Part shown: one piece after another, positions 1-7,356 of the stretch
How positions within the stretch are numbered: the stretch's first letter is position 1
How the letters are laid out: each line of letters starts with the position of its first letter
Source: Salipiger thiooxidans
GTDB lineage: Bacteria; Pseudomonadota; Alphaproteobacteria; Rhodobacterales; Rhodobacteraceae
Length of the DNA: 64,000 nt
Direction: 5' to 3'
NCBI RefSeq assembly: GCF_900102075.1
Contig: NZ_FNAV01000008.1
Span: 62,001 to 126,000, forward strand
Program-made: the position numbers and the translations under genes
Notes under the pieces: model-generated
Database searches by the model: none
What the model was told of the DNA's origin: nothing
The model's input: the letters and a program-made list of their open reading frames with translations, nothing else

Positions 1-577
1 CCGAGAAGCCGAGCGCCCGGCAGGCCTGCGCGTATTCCCGGTCGCGCTGCGTCATGACCCCGGCGCGGGCGATGCGGGCGAAAGCCGGCGTCGCGGTGAA
101 CGCGATGGCGATGATGATGTTGCCCATCGTCGCCCCGATCAGCGCCACCAGCGCCAGCCCGAGGATCAGCGCCGGGAAGGCAAGGATCACGTCCATCACC
201 TGCATCAGCACGATATCGGTGCGCCCGCCGAGGAAGCCCGCGATCATGCCGAGGAAGGTGCCCACGATCATCGCCACCACGATGGCGAAGATGCCGATGG
301 TCAGCGAGTAGCGCGCGCCGTAGAGCAGCCGCGCCCAGATGTCCCGCCCGTACTGGTCGGTGCCCAGCAGGTGGCCGTCTCCCGGGGGCGAGAGCTGGTG
401 CAGGATGTTCTGCTTCGAGGGCGAATACTCGGTCAGCCACGGCGCGAAGATCGCCGCCAGCACCAGCGCCACCACGATCACGAGGCCGATCCAGGTCGAG
501 AGGTTGAGCCGCCGCAGCAGCCCCAGGCGCGCACGGCGCTTCGCGGGCGCGGCGGGCGGGTGTGCCATATCGGTCAT
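1..577 (-). CDS. Dipeptide/oligopeptide ABC transporter permease, DppC/OppC type (partial)
   Basis: Inner-membrane permease subunit of a peptide-type ABC importer. Only the first 192 residues are present because the gene runs off the left edge. It opens with a short basic cytosolic tail, then a membrane segment at about residues 30-48, the family hallmark GTDQYGRDIWARLL at 72-85, three more hydrophobic stretches, and the start of the cytoplasmic EAA loop (EYAQACRALG, 181-190) that contacts the ATPase. The ATG at 577 overlaps the stop codon of the neighbouring DppB-like gene by 4 bp (ATGA), so the two are translationally coupled. The binding protein and ATPases of the system are not in the window, and the substrate (peptide, opine, sugar or nickel) cannot be read from the permeases. 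Confidence 0.9.
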   Translation of the reverse strand, partial: MTDMAHPPAAPAKRRARLGLLRRLNLSTWIGLVIVVALVLAAIFAPWLTEYSPSKQNILHQLSPPGDGHLLGTDQYGRDIWARLLYGARYSLTIGIFAIVVAMIVGTFLGMIAGFLGGRTDIVLMQVMDVILAFPALILGLALVALIGATMGNIIIAIAFTATPAFARIARAGVMTQRDREYAQACRALGFS

Positions 578-1515
578 TTGTACTGGATCCTCGGGTCGAG
601 AAGGCCATAGGTCAGGTCGGTGGCAAGGTTCACCACCACGACCATCAGCGTGTAGACGACGATCATGCCCTGCAGCAGCGTGTAGTCCCGCTGGGTGAGC
701 GCGGTCAGGATCAGCTTGCCGAGCCCGGGGCGCGAGAACACGATCTCGGTCAGCACCGAGTTGCCGATCAGGATGCCGAGGTAGAGCCCCACCACCGTGG
801 TGATCGGGATCAGGCAATTGCCAAGCGCATGGGTCCAGACCACCCGCGACGGCGACACGCCCTTGGCCCTCGCGGTGCGCACGAAGTCCTGGCTCAGCAC
901 CTCGAGCATGGCCGAGCGGGTGACCCGGGTGATGTAGGCCATCATGATGAGCGCCAGCGCCAGCGTCGGCAGCGCCATCTGCCGCAGCCGCTCGGTCAGG
1001 GTCTCGGCATTGCCCGCCGAGATCACCGGGAACCAGCCGAAGTGGATGGCGAAAACCATCATCAGGATGATCGCCGCCACGAAGGCGGGCAGCGACAGCC
1101 CGATGAGCGACACCAGCCGCATCAGGTAGTCGGGGATGCGGTTGCGCCGCACCGCCGCCCAGACCCCCGCCGGCACCCCCAGCACGGTGCCGAGTACCAG
1201 CGCCGCGAAGGTCAACTCCAGCGTGTATGGCAGCACGTTGAGGATCTCCGACGTGACCGGCCGCCCGGTCACCATCGAATTGCCGAGGTCGCCCTGCAGG
1301 GCGCGGCCGAGAAAGCTCGCGTATTGCACGAGGATCGGATCGTTGAGCCCCAGCCGGTCGCGCAAGGCGGCCACGCTGTCGGGGCTGGCCTGATCCCCGA
1401 GGATCACCAGCGCCGGGTCGCCGGGCAGGATCCGCACGACCAGGAAGACCAGCGTCAGCACGCAGATGAGCGTGATGAGCGCGAACCCCAGTCGCTTCAG
1501 GATGAAAGTCAGCAT
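574..1515 (-). CDS. Dipeptide/oligopeptide ABC transporter permease, DppB/OppB type
   Basis: Full-length (313 aa) partner permease of the DppC-like protein. It begins with the typical first membrane helix (residues 8-28) followed by RILPGDPA, which is diagnostic of the DppB/OppB family, and the GDLGNSMVTGRPV region that precedes the permease core. About six membrane segments are visible. The EAA loop ARAKGVSPSRVVWTHALGN is the docking site for the ABC ATPase, and the C-terminus DLTYGLLDPRIQYK is also standard. It is the first gene of a leftward unit, separated by 211 bp from a divergent IclR regulator that probably controls it. Several ligands are possible for this permease class. Confidence 0.92.
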   Translation of the reverse strand: MLTFILKRLGFALITLICVLTLVFLVVRILPGDPALVILGDQASPDSVAALRDRLGLNDPILVQYASFLGRALQGDLGNSMVTGRPVTSEILNVLPYTLELTFAALVLGTVLGVPAGVWAAVRRNRIPDYLMRLVSLIGLSLPAFVAAIILMMVFAIHFGWFPVISAGNAETLTERLRQMALPTLALALIMMAYITRVTRSAMLEVLSQDFVRTARAKGVSPSRVVWTHALGNCLIPITTVVGLYLGILIGNSVLTEIVFSRPGLGKLILTALTQRDYTLLQGMIVVYTLMVVVVNLATDLTYGLLDPRIQYK

Positions 1516-1683
1516 GTCGTTCCCTGTCGTCGTCTCCGTCCCGGTTGTCCGGGCCGGACCGCATGCGTCCTCAGGCCCCCCTGCCCCTGTGCCGGGGCTT
1601 CGGGCGGCGACGCCGCGTCAGGGGTGATCGAACGCAATTGACTCACCCACGTCAACAAATTCTTATAAAGATAATTGGATGGG

Positions 1684-1706
1684 CCGATAAATTCCGGTTA
1701 TCGGAA
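1684..1706. promoter_or_regulatory. Overlapping dyads in the IclR/ABC divergent promoter
   Basis: Two perfect inverted repeats overlap here: CCGATAA-N7-TTATCGG (1684-1704) and TTCCG-N5-CGGAA (1692-1706). They lie 20-43 bp before the IclR start and about 170 bp before the divergent permease start, next to an A/T-rich stretch (about 1656-1680) that stands out in GC-rich DNA. The position suits an IclR autoregulatory operator; which dyad is bound is inference. Confidence 0.55.
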
Positions 1707-1726
1707 CTCATGGAGGGCATCTGGTC

Positions 1727-2488
1727 ATGAAAGACGCGCGGTCGTCTTCCAACGCCGAACGCGCGCTCGAGATTCTGCTGATCCTCGGCGATGCCACCGC
1801 CGAAGGTTTCAGCCTTGCGCAGATCTCCGAGCGGCTGGGCTGTGCCAAGTCGGTGGCCCACCGCAGCCTCAGCGCGTTGCGGGCCAAGGGCTTTGCCGAG
1901 ACCGCCGGGCGCTACGGCCACTACCGGCTCGGGCCCTCGATCCCGGCGCTCACCAAGCGCCAGGACCGGCTCGAGCCGCAGGCCCGCAAGCTGCGCCCCG
2001 GCATGACCGAGTTCGCCCGGCACAGCGGCCTCACCGTCTACCTGATCCTGCAGGCCGGGCTCGACGCGGTCTGCGGCGAGATGATCAGCCGCTCGAGCCG
2101 CCGGCATTTCACCATGGGCGTCGGCGCCCGCATCCCGATGGGCGTGCAGGCCGGCAGCGTGGCGCTGCTGTCGCTGCAGGACGACGAGGCGGTGAGCCGG
2201 GTGCTCGACGCCAACGCGCACCGCTTCCCGGTCTTCCCCGCCTGCCAGAAGGTCGACCGCGAGGTCGTGGCGGCGCAGGTCGCCGACGCCCGGCTCCGGG
2301 GCTTCGCGGTGAACATGGGCTACTACCTTCCGGGCGAAGGCGGGCTCGGCCTGCCGATCCCCGCCCAGGGCGCCTACGAGGCCGACGTCGCGGTCTCCTT
2401 CACTGCGCCGATCGAGCTCATGTCCGAGGAATGGATGGTCCGCACCATCGACGAACTGCGCGGCTTCCTCGCGGTCGGCGCCGGCTGA
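1727..2488 (+). CDS. IclR family transcriptional regulator
   Basis: 253-residue regulator with the two-part IclR plan. The N-terminal winged helix-turn-helix (about 10-70) contains FSLAQISERLGCAKSVAHRSLSAL as its DNA-reading unit, and the C-terminal effector domain (about 85-250) has the usual alternation of strands and helices. IclR proteins normally control a neighbouring catabolic or transport operon in response to a small acid, sugar or peptide-like ligand. Here the gene is divergent from the DppB/DppC permeases, and the shared intergenic region holds two dyads, so regulation of that transporter plus itself is the simplest reading. The ATG at 1727 follows GGAGGGCATCTGGTC, an acceptable Shine-Dalgarno arrangement. 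Confidence 0.88.
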   Translation: MKDARSSSNAERALEILLILGDATAEGFSLAQISERLGCAKSVAHRSLSALRAKGFAETAGRYGHYRLGPSIPALTKRQDRLEPQARKLRPGMTEFARHSGLTVYLILQAGLDAVCGEMISRSSRRHFTMGVGARIPMGVQAGSVALLSLQDDEAVSRVLDANAHRFPVFPACQKVDREVVAAQVADARLRGFAVNMGYYLPGEGGLGLPIPAQGAYEADVAVSFTAPIELMSEEWMVRTIDELRGFLAVGAG

Positions 2489-2644
2489 TCCGGGGTGCAT
2501 TCCAGGGTGTTTCGGTCCCTCCGGGGGGCGTGCGCCGGTTTCGATGTCGGGATGGCGGTGCGTGGGCCTCGGGGACCTGACGGAACGAAAATCATCTTTT
2601 TGTTCCGTCACTTCGGCAAATGCCTGTGCCCTGCCCTTTCCGAC

Positions 2645-2756
2645 CCTCTGGGCCTCTGGGCCTCTGGGCCTCTGGGCCTCTGGGCCTCTGGGCCTCTGGG
2701 CCTCTGGGCCTCTGGGCCTCTGGGCCTCTGGGCCTCTGGGCCTCTGGGCCTCTGGG
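2645..2756. repeat. 8-bp tandem repeat, 14 copies
   Basis: Fourteen uninterrupted, identical copies of CCTCTGGG. The period is not a multiple of three, so all frames stay open across it and give spurious repeat proteins. There are no spacers, so it is not CRISPR. It may be an expandable microsatellite or an iteron-like element of the replicon; nothing in the sequence shows which. Confidence 0.95.
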
Positions 2757-2922
2757 CTTTGAGGACCTTGCCGTGTGCCCCGGCGCAAGGCCCGGTCCGC
2801 GTCCTCGTTCTATATAGTCCAGGCGCAGGAAGGTCACGGGGAAGTTCCCCGCTGCACGGATTTTCCGCCGCTCGGCCACCCCACCGAACCCGGTTCGGCG
2901 TCCCGGCCCCTGCCCGACAGCC

Positions 2923-2992
2923 TGTCCCCTGTCCCCTGTCCCCTGTCCCCTGTCCCCTGTCCCCTGTCCCCTGTCCCCTGTCCCCTGTCCCC
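2923..2992. repeat. 7-bp tandem repeat of TGTCCCC, 10 copies
   Basis: Ten perfect head-to-tail copies of TGTCCCC. This heptamer is exactly the left arm of the palindrome TGTCCCCGCGGGGACA found seven more times in and around parA and parB. The last copy is also the left arm of the palindrome at 2986-3001. The array therefore looks like clustered half-sites for the same DNA-binding protein, plausibly ParB. That function is inferred from shared sequence and location only. Confidence 0.9.
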
Positions 2993-3001
2993 ACGGGGAC
3001 G
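2986..3001. repeat. Partition-region palindrome 1 (AC centre)
   Basis: TGTCCCC-AC-GGGGACG, capping the TGTCCCC tandem array. It departs from the consensus TGTCCCCGCGGGGACA at the central dinucleotide and the last base. Candidate parS-like site. Confidence 0.65.
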
Positions 3002-3089
3002 ATCCCGCCACCGAGCCGGCCCGGCAAGGAGCTCTGACCAGATGCCGGTCTTCGCCACCGGCGAGGGCAGCTCGCGCGGTACCTTTCGC

Positions 3090-3105
3090 TGTCCCCGCGG
3101 GGACA
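3090..3105. repeat. Partition-region palindrome 2
   Basis: Perfect 16-bp palindrome TGTCCCCGCGGGGACA, downstream of parB. Candidate parS-like centromere site. Confidence 0.7.
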
Positions 3106-3126
3106 CCTGCGGCGATCCTCTCCCCC

Positions 3127-3142
3127 TGTCCCCATGGGGACA
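3127..3142. repeat. Partition-region palindrome 3 (AT centre)
   Basis: Perfect palindrome TGTCCCC-AT-GGGGACA. Both heptamer arms match the consensus and only the central dinucleotide differs, which suggests the arms are the conserved part. It lies 22 bp after palindrome 2. Confidence 0.7.
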
Positions 3143-3485
3143 CGGCCATCGGCCTGCCTCGCGCATTGCCCCGCAGGGTCTCCCGTCAATGTGCCGGAGG
3201 CCGCCCTGCCCCCGTCCACGACCCGCCATCGCCCGTCCCGTCCCCGTGGGTCTCAGCCGTCCTTGCCCGGCCATCCCGACGGCTCAGGGACCGTTGCCGT
3301 CCTCTCAGCCCACGACCGCAGGTCGGCTCTGCTCCGCCACCCTGCCCGTTCGCCTCACCGCACCGCCCGTGATCCGGCATCCCCGATCAATGATCCTCGC
3401 CCCTTGATCCGGGGCCCTCATGAAGCATCACCGCTCGCTCCAGCTCTCGCCTCACCTGACGCCGCGCCGTCCAGTCCTCATCGCC

Positions 3486-3501
3486 TGTCCCCGCGGGGAC
3501 A
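3486..3501. repeat. Partition-region palindrome 4
   Basis: Perfect TGTCCCCGCGGGGACA, 178 bp beyond the stop codon of parB (3679). Candidate parS-like site. Confidence 0.7.
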
Positions 3502-3678
3502 CTTCGTGGCTCTCTCGCGTACTCCCGAAAATCCACATCCCGAGACGGGCCCGGAACCCGCGCGCCATGGCGCAACGCCGCCACGCAATCGCCGAATACA
3601 CCCAACCCCCAAAGACACGAAAAGGCGGCGCGCGGGGTGTCCGCGGCGCCGCCCTGGCATCGTGTCGGAAGAAGGCGC

Positions 3679-4779
3679 TCAGTCGTCGAGCGCTGCCATG
3701 AAGGCCGCCACCGCGGCCTCGAGCCGGTGCCGGTCGATGCTCGAGAAATCGCGCTCCATCTGCAGCTCGACCTTGCCGTCGCGCGCGGCGCAACGGACTG
3801 TCCCCGCGGGGACAGTGCAGCGCAGCGTGGTCTTGGCAGCCGCGTTCTTGCCGCTGGGGCTGCGCGGCGCCGGCGCCGATTGCGTGGTCTTCAGCGCGTC
3901 CTGCAGAACCGCCACCTCGTAATCCGCCGAGCGCTCGCCCTGTTCGGAAAGCGCCTTGCGCAGCCGCGCCTCGAAGCCGCGCTCCGCGCTCATGCGCTTG
4001 GCGACGTCGAGCCCCAAGTTGCGCGAGATCGCCTCGGGGTGTTGCAGCACGTCGCCCAGCGTTTCCACCAGACCGGCAAAATGGCGGATGTAGCTGCGCT
4101 TCTGCCGGCCGGCGGAGGCGAAAAGCACGTCCACCGCCGAGGCCACATCCGCAGACGCCGTGCCCGGGTCCTCGGCGTAGCGCATGGCGAGCACCGCCAT
4201 TTCGGCAAACGAGATGTCGCGGCGCACGAGGTTCTCGTCGACCATCCGCCGGTACAGCCCCTCGAGCGCCTCGCCGGTCGCGACCAGGCCCGCCGGGATC
4301 CGGGCGAAGGCCTCGTCGCCGGTTTCCGCGAAAAGCTCGCGGTAGGCGCGCAGACGACGGAAGCCCTGGACCAGTTCGTAGCCGTCACCGACGGGCTCGA
4401 CCTGGATCGGGTTGGACAGCCCGATGGCGCGGATCGAGGCCTTCAGTTCAGCAATATCCGGGTCGGCGCCGGTGCCGCGGTCGCGGGTCAGCTTCTCGGT
4501 CCGGATCGCGTCGATGGCAATCAGGTCGGTGATCAGCCCGGCGCGCTTCAGCCGGACGTGCTCATGTGCGAGCCGGTCGTTCTCTTCCCGGATCGCGCGC
4601 TCGGCCTCGGCGCGCTCGCGCAGCGCGTCGGCGTTTTCCGAGATCGCCGCGGCCATGGGACCGCGCCGCGCCTCGGGTTTGGACGCGGGCGCGGGCGCCG
4701 AGGTCCGGCGTCCGCCGCCGGTGTAGACCCCGTCCTGCGTGCTGGGAAAGTCGATGTCGAAACCACGTCTCTTGCTCAT
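3679..4779 (-). CDS. parB: ParB-like partition protein (centromere-binding)
   Basis: 366-residue plasmid partition protein. After a basic, disordered N-terminus (1-45) and a charged, probably coiled-coil stretch (about 46-78), a ParB/Spo0J N-terminal domain runs from about 85 to 190. It is shown by IDAIRTEKLTRDR, the GLSNPIQVEPV strand pair and LVQGFRRLRAYREL, equivalent to the GERR-type nucleotide-binding loop of the family. A helical region that would carry the HTH follows, then a C-terminal tail. It starts inside the 3' end of parA (4-bp overlap), so the two form one operon. A 16-bp palindrome (3799-3814) lies inside the coding sequence and is read in frame as part of VPAGT. ParB proteins bind parS sites and, with ParA, move replicon copies apart. 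Confidence 0.92.
   Translation of the reverse strand: MSKRRGFDIDFPSTQDGVYTGGGRRTSAPAPASKPEARRGPMAAAISENADALRERAEAERAIREENDRLAHEHVRLKRAGLITDLIAIDAIRTEKLTRDRGTGADPDIAELKASIRAIGLSNPIQVEPVGDGYELVQGFRRLRAYRELFAETGDEAFARIPAGLVATGEALEGLYRRMVDENLVRRDISFAEMAVLAMRYAEDPGTASADVASAVDVLFASAGRQKRSYIRHFAGLVETLGDVLQHPEAISRNLGLDVAKRMSAERGFEARLRKALSEQGERSADYEVAVLQDALKTTQSAPAPRSPSGKNAAAKTTLRCTVPAGTVRCAARDGKVELQMERDFSSIDRHRLEAAVAAFMAALDD
3799..3814. repeat. Partition-region palindrome 5, inside parB
   Basis: TGTCCCCGCGGGGACA inside the parB 3' coding region. With its flanks it extends to the 20-bp palindrome ACTGTCCCCGCGGGGACAGT. The frame reads it as VPAGT, so the site has been tolerated as amino acids. Confidence 0.75.
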
Positions 4780-6080
4780 GCCTCATCCTCCAGCTTGTCC
4801 CACGCGGTCAGCGCGTGATCGCGGAATTCCTCGTAGGCCCGGTCGAAGCTGGCGCGGGCGCGGCGCCAGGTCTCGCGGGTCATCTCGCGATAGTCGATCT
4901 CGTAGATCGAGCTCAGGAACCGCCCGGATTGTTCGACGGCCCGGGTCATCTCGATCGGGTGCTGGGTCACTCTGTCTTCCCAGACCTTTTCAAAGGCCGA
5001 ACGCATCGCGCGGTGCAATTCGTTGCCGGGCTCGTAGCGGGTGAGCAGGAAGCGCACGTCCTGGAACACCTTGGGCAGTTGCAGTGTCCCCGCGGGGACA
5101 ACCCCCTCGAACCCCGAGAGATCGGCGAGCGCCTCGGAGAGCTGGCCGATGAACGAGGTGGTGGAATCGTATTCCCAGTAGCCCGGGCCGGAGGGGACGT
5201 AGAGCATGTCGGCGGCGAAGACCGCGTTCATGCTCTGGTAGCCGATGGCGGGCGGGCAGTCGAAGATCACCATGTCGTAGGCGTCGCGGGGCAGGGCGTC
5301 GAGGTAGCGCGACACGGCGGCGAAGAACGACCACTCGGGGTTCAGGTGGCGGTACTGGGCGCTGGCGAACTCGACGAAGGCCGCGTTGGCGCAGGAGGGG
5401 ATGATGTCGATGGTGGGCCAGGACGTCGGTTTGATGAAGTCGGCGACGCGCAGGTCGCGCAGGCCCATGTCGGTGATCGCCTCGGGCAGGCGGCGCTGGG
5501 GCAGGGCGGAGCCGCTCTCGGCGCCGCGCATGGCCGCGTTCATCCGGTCGGTCTCGCGGATCAGGTCGCGAGCCATGATGCCCCAGACCGTATATTCCTC
5601 GGTGATGTCCGAGAGCCCCATCGAGTGGCTGAGCGTCGCCTGCGGGTCGAAGTCGACGCAGAGCACCCGGTAGCCATCGAGCGCCGCGGCATGGGCGAAG
5701 TGCAGCGCCACGGTCGACTTGCCGGCGCCGCCCTTGAAGTTCGAGATCGCGACGCGGATCGCCCGCTTGCCCGCCGGCCGCCGCGGCATCAGGCTCTTGC
5801 GGTTGACCTTGAGCTTGCGGCGGATCTCGTTGATCTCCTCGAGCGCATACCAGCGCTGGCGGCCGTCTTCCTCGACCAGCCCCTGCGGCAGCGAGGGGTC
5901 GGCGGCCATGCGGCCCCGAAGCGTAGACTGGTTGACCCGGAGGATGAGCTCGGCCACCTCCCAGCTCGAGAACCGCCTGAGCCGCTTCTCGAGCTCCGGC
6001 GAAAAGGTCTGCTGCCGGATCCAGCCCTGCATCTTCAGGGACTGCGCCTGCATCCGCGCAAGGTCTTCGTGAGTGAACAT
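4776..6080 (-). CDS. parA: ParA-like partition ATPase
   Basis: 434-residue plasmid ParA. An N-terminal winged-helix-like region (about 1-100, including a MerR-like stretch near QRWYALEEINEIRR) is followed by a deviant Walker A motif KGGAGKS at 116-122, the A-prime motif VDFDPQATLS and the Walker B-like segment VIFDCPP. The long N-terminus is typical of plasmid ParA proteins that also repress their own operon. I chose the ATG at 6080 because AGGAGG sits 6 bp upstream. A longer frame back to 6185 would only translate two noncoding palindromes (6119, 6162). Another palindrome (5085-5100) lies within the gene at about residue 327. The gene is divergent from the initiator and overlaps parB. Confidence 0.93.
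   Translation of the reverse strand: MFTHEDLARMQAQSLKMQGWIRQQTFSPELEKRLRRFSSWEVAELILRVNQSTLRGRMAADPSLPQGLVEEDGRQRWYALEEINEIRRKLKVNRKSLMPRRPAGKRAIRVAISNFKGGAGKSTVALHFAHAAALDGYRVLCVDFDPQATLSHSMGLSDITEEYTVWGIMARDLIRETDRMNAAMRGAESGSALPQRRLPEAITDMGLRDLRVADFIKPTSWPTIDIIPSCANAAFVEFASAQYRHLNPEWSFFAAVSRYLDALPRDAYDMVIFDCPPAIGYQSMNAVFAADMLYVPSGPGYWEYDSTTSFIGQLSEALADLSGFEGVVPAGTLQLPKVFQDVRFLLTRYEPGNELHRAMRSAFEKVWEDRVTQHPIEMTRAVEQSGRFLSSIYEIDYREMTRETWRRARASFDRAYEEFRDHALTAWDKLEDEA
5085..5100. repeat. Partition-region palindrome 6, inside parA
   Basis: Perfect TGTCCCCGCGGGGACA inside parA, again read in frame as VPAGT (about residues 327-332), distal to the Walker motifs. Confidence 0.75.
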
Positions 6081-6118
6081 GGTGCCTCCTGCTCTGCCCG
6101 TCGTGCCGTCCCGGTGCC

Positions 6119-6134
6119 TGTCCCCGCGGGGACG
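6119..6134. repeat. Partition-region palindrome 7, parA leader
   Basis: TGTCCCCGCGGGGACG, one mismatch at the outer end, 39 bp upstream of the parA start codon. Together with palindrome 8 it could be the operator through which ParA or ParB represses the operon. Confidence 0.65.
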
Positions 6135-6161
6135 CTGGCTTGCGATGCCTGTCGTGGCGTT

Positions 6162-6177
6162 TGTCCCCGCGGGGACA
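6162..6177. repeat. Partition-region palindrome 8, parA leader
   Basis: Perfect TGTCCCCGCGGGGACA, 43 bp (about four helical turns) from palindrome 7, in the divergent region between parA and the initiator gene. Confidence 0.7.
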
Positions 6178-6663
6178 CCGGCCATCTTTGGAACATCGGG
6201 ACGCTAATTTTCTCTGCTCCACCATTTACGTTGATTTGCCAGAAATGCCAAAGCCTATTATGATGAAAGCATCGGATGTGGCGAAATCGCCAATTCCCGG
6301 TGAAACCAACGGAAACCCCGCGGGGGCAGGGCAACGACACCCCCTCGTGATTCGGCAAGGCTCTGGAGACTCTGGCCGAATACTGAGGGACACTCCGGGC
6401 GCTCCACCCAGATATTGGGGGACATTTTCACCGAATAAGGGGACAGCCAATATGTCCCCCAATACCTAGATACCCATTTTTTCATTCGAAAAAGGATTGG
6501 GATCAGGACGTAAATCCCTGACGCCTTGACAGAATCGGTTTTCCGGACGCAAATAGATCGAGATCACCAAAGAACGCTGAGTTGACGGCGCAAGGGATCT
6601 TCACGGGCCACCAAGAGCCCGGGATCGAGGCAGGCCCGCAGGGGCGAGACACGAGGGCAGCAT
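6178..6663. other. Putative replication origin region
   Basis: Gene-free 486 bp between the divergent parA and initiator genes, with A/T-rich blocks (6210-6290, 6470-6490) rare in this window. It contains a perfect 13-bp inverted repeat (TATTGGGGGACAT at 6413, ATGTCCCCCAATA at 6452) and GGGGACA-N7-TGTCCCC (6439-6459), which re-uses the partition half-site in everted order. There is also a bare CCCCGCGGGG core at 6316 and a possible -35 TTGACA at 6526 serving the initiator. The layout fits an oriV next to its initiator, but no DnaA-box series was recognised. Confidence 0.5.
6413..6464. repeat. 13-bp inverted repeat with internal everted half-sites
   Basis: TATTGGGGGACAT (6413-6425) and its exact complement ATGTCCCCCAATA (6452-6464), separated by 26 bp. 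Within the spacer and right arm lies GGGGACA-N7-TGTCCCC (6439-6459). It is a candidate binding site for the initiator or for ParB next to the replication gene. Confidence 0.75.
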
Positions 6664-7356
6664 ATGCTTGCCAGAAATCCGGCCGCGCGCAACGCCCCGG
6701 CCATGAAATACGACCTTCTCACGGTCATGGGAGCCTTTGCCCTGGCGCAGGACAAGGGCCGGCAGCGGCTCGTTCTGCGACTGATGACCCTGGTGACCGC
6801 CCGCTACAACTGGGGGCGCGACGAGCTGGCGGTGGGCCAGCGCGAGATCGCCCGGCTGTGGCTGGTGGACGAACGGACGGTCAAGCGCGAGATGGCGAAG
6901 CTTCGGGCGATGGGGTGGCTCACGGTGCGGAGGCAGGGCGCTCGGGGCCGCGTCACCGAGTACTCGCTGGCGATCGAACGCATCCTTGAGGACAGCCGCC
7001 CCCGCTGGGGCGACGTGGGGCCCGATCTCGAGCACCGGCTCAGCGCCACCCCCGAGGAGGCGCCGAAGGTGGTGCCGCTGCCGGTCAAGGGCAGGGTCGC
7101 GGCCCCCGAGGTCTCGGACGGCACCGAGTGGTCGCTGGCACGCGCGCTGCTGCACGCCGAGGACCCGGCGCTTTACGGGTCGTGGATCGCGGCGCTCGAG
7201 CGCCGCAGCAGGGCAGGGGGGCGGCTGACGCTGCAGGCGCCCTCGCGCTTCCACGCGAGCTACGTCGCCACCCATCTCGTGTCGCGGCTGCTCTCGGCCT
7301 GCCGCTCGGTGGACGGCAGCGTCGACGAGATCGTGGTGGGCAGCGCCGCGGGCTAG
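6664..7356 (+). CDS. DnaA-like plasmid replication initiator
   Basis: 230-residue initiator resembling the DnaA-like replicases of Rhodobacterales plasmids. The middle part contains a helix-turn-helix (VGQREIARLWLVDERTV, about 60-76, with the reading helix continuing to LRAMGWLTV). The C-terminal 80 residues (about 150-230) resemble the N-terminal domain of DnaA, with LYGSWIAALERR and the strand-helix APSRFHASYVATHL. There is no AAA+ ATPase domain, so it cannot act as a full DnaA. It probably binds the adjacent origin and recruits host replication proteins. It is divergent from parAB and its stop codon overlaps the end of the convergent cbiO by 4 bp. The start at 6664 is preceded by GAGGGC; an internal ATG at codon 14 is possible. 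Confidence 0.8.
   Translation: MLARNPAARNAPAMKYDLLTVMGAFALAQDKGRQRLVLRLMTLVTARYNWGRDELAVGQREIARLWLVDERTVKREMAKLRAMGWLTVRRQGARGRVTEYSLAIERILEDSRPRWGDVGPDLEHRLSATPEEAPKVVPLPVKGRVAAPEVSDGTEWSLARALLHAEDPALYGSWIAALERRSRAGGRLTLQAPSRFHASYVATHLVSRLLSACRSVDGSVDEIVVGSAAG

Larger units (their letters stand above)
2489..3678. other. Gene-free, repeat-rich flank of the partition genes
   Basis: About 1.2 kb without a credible gene. Open frames here translate tandem repeats or GC-biased DNA and match no family. The stretch holds an 8-bp array (2645-2756), a 7-bp array (2923-2992) and palindromes at 2986, 3090, 3127 and 3486. Its position directly downstream of parB suggests a centromere or spacer region of the replicon. 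No other structure was recognised between 3143 and 3485. Confidence 0.6.

Noticed and set aside
2645-2992. Arrays considered as CRISPR
   Set aside because: Repeats are head-to-tail without spacers, and no cas genes are present.
2592-3219. Open frames across the 8-bp and 7-bp arrays giving repetitive Pro/Gly/Leu proteins
   Set aside because: Repeat units of 7 and 8 bp keep all frames open; there are no ribosome sites or domain matches.
6081-6185. N-terminal extension of ParA to 6185
   Set aside because: It would translate two palindromes; AGGAGG supports the ATG at 6080.
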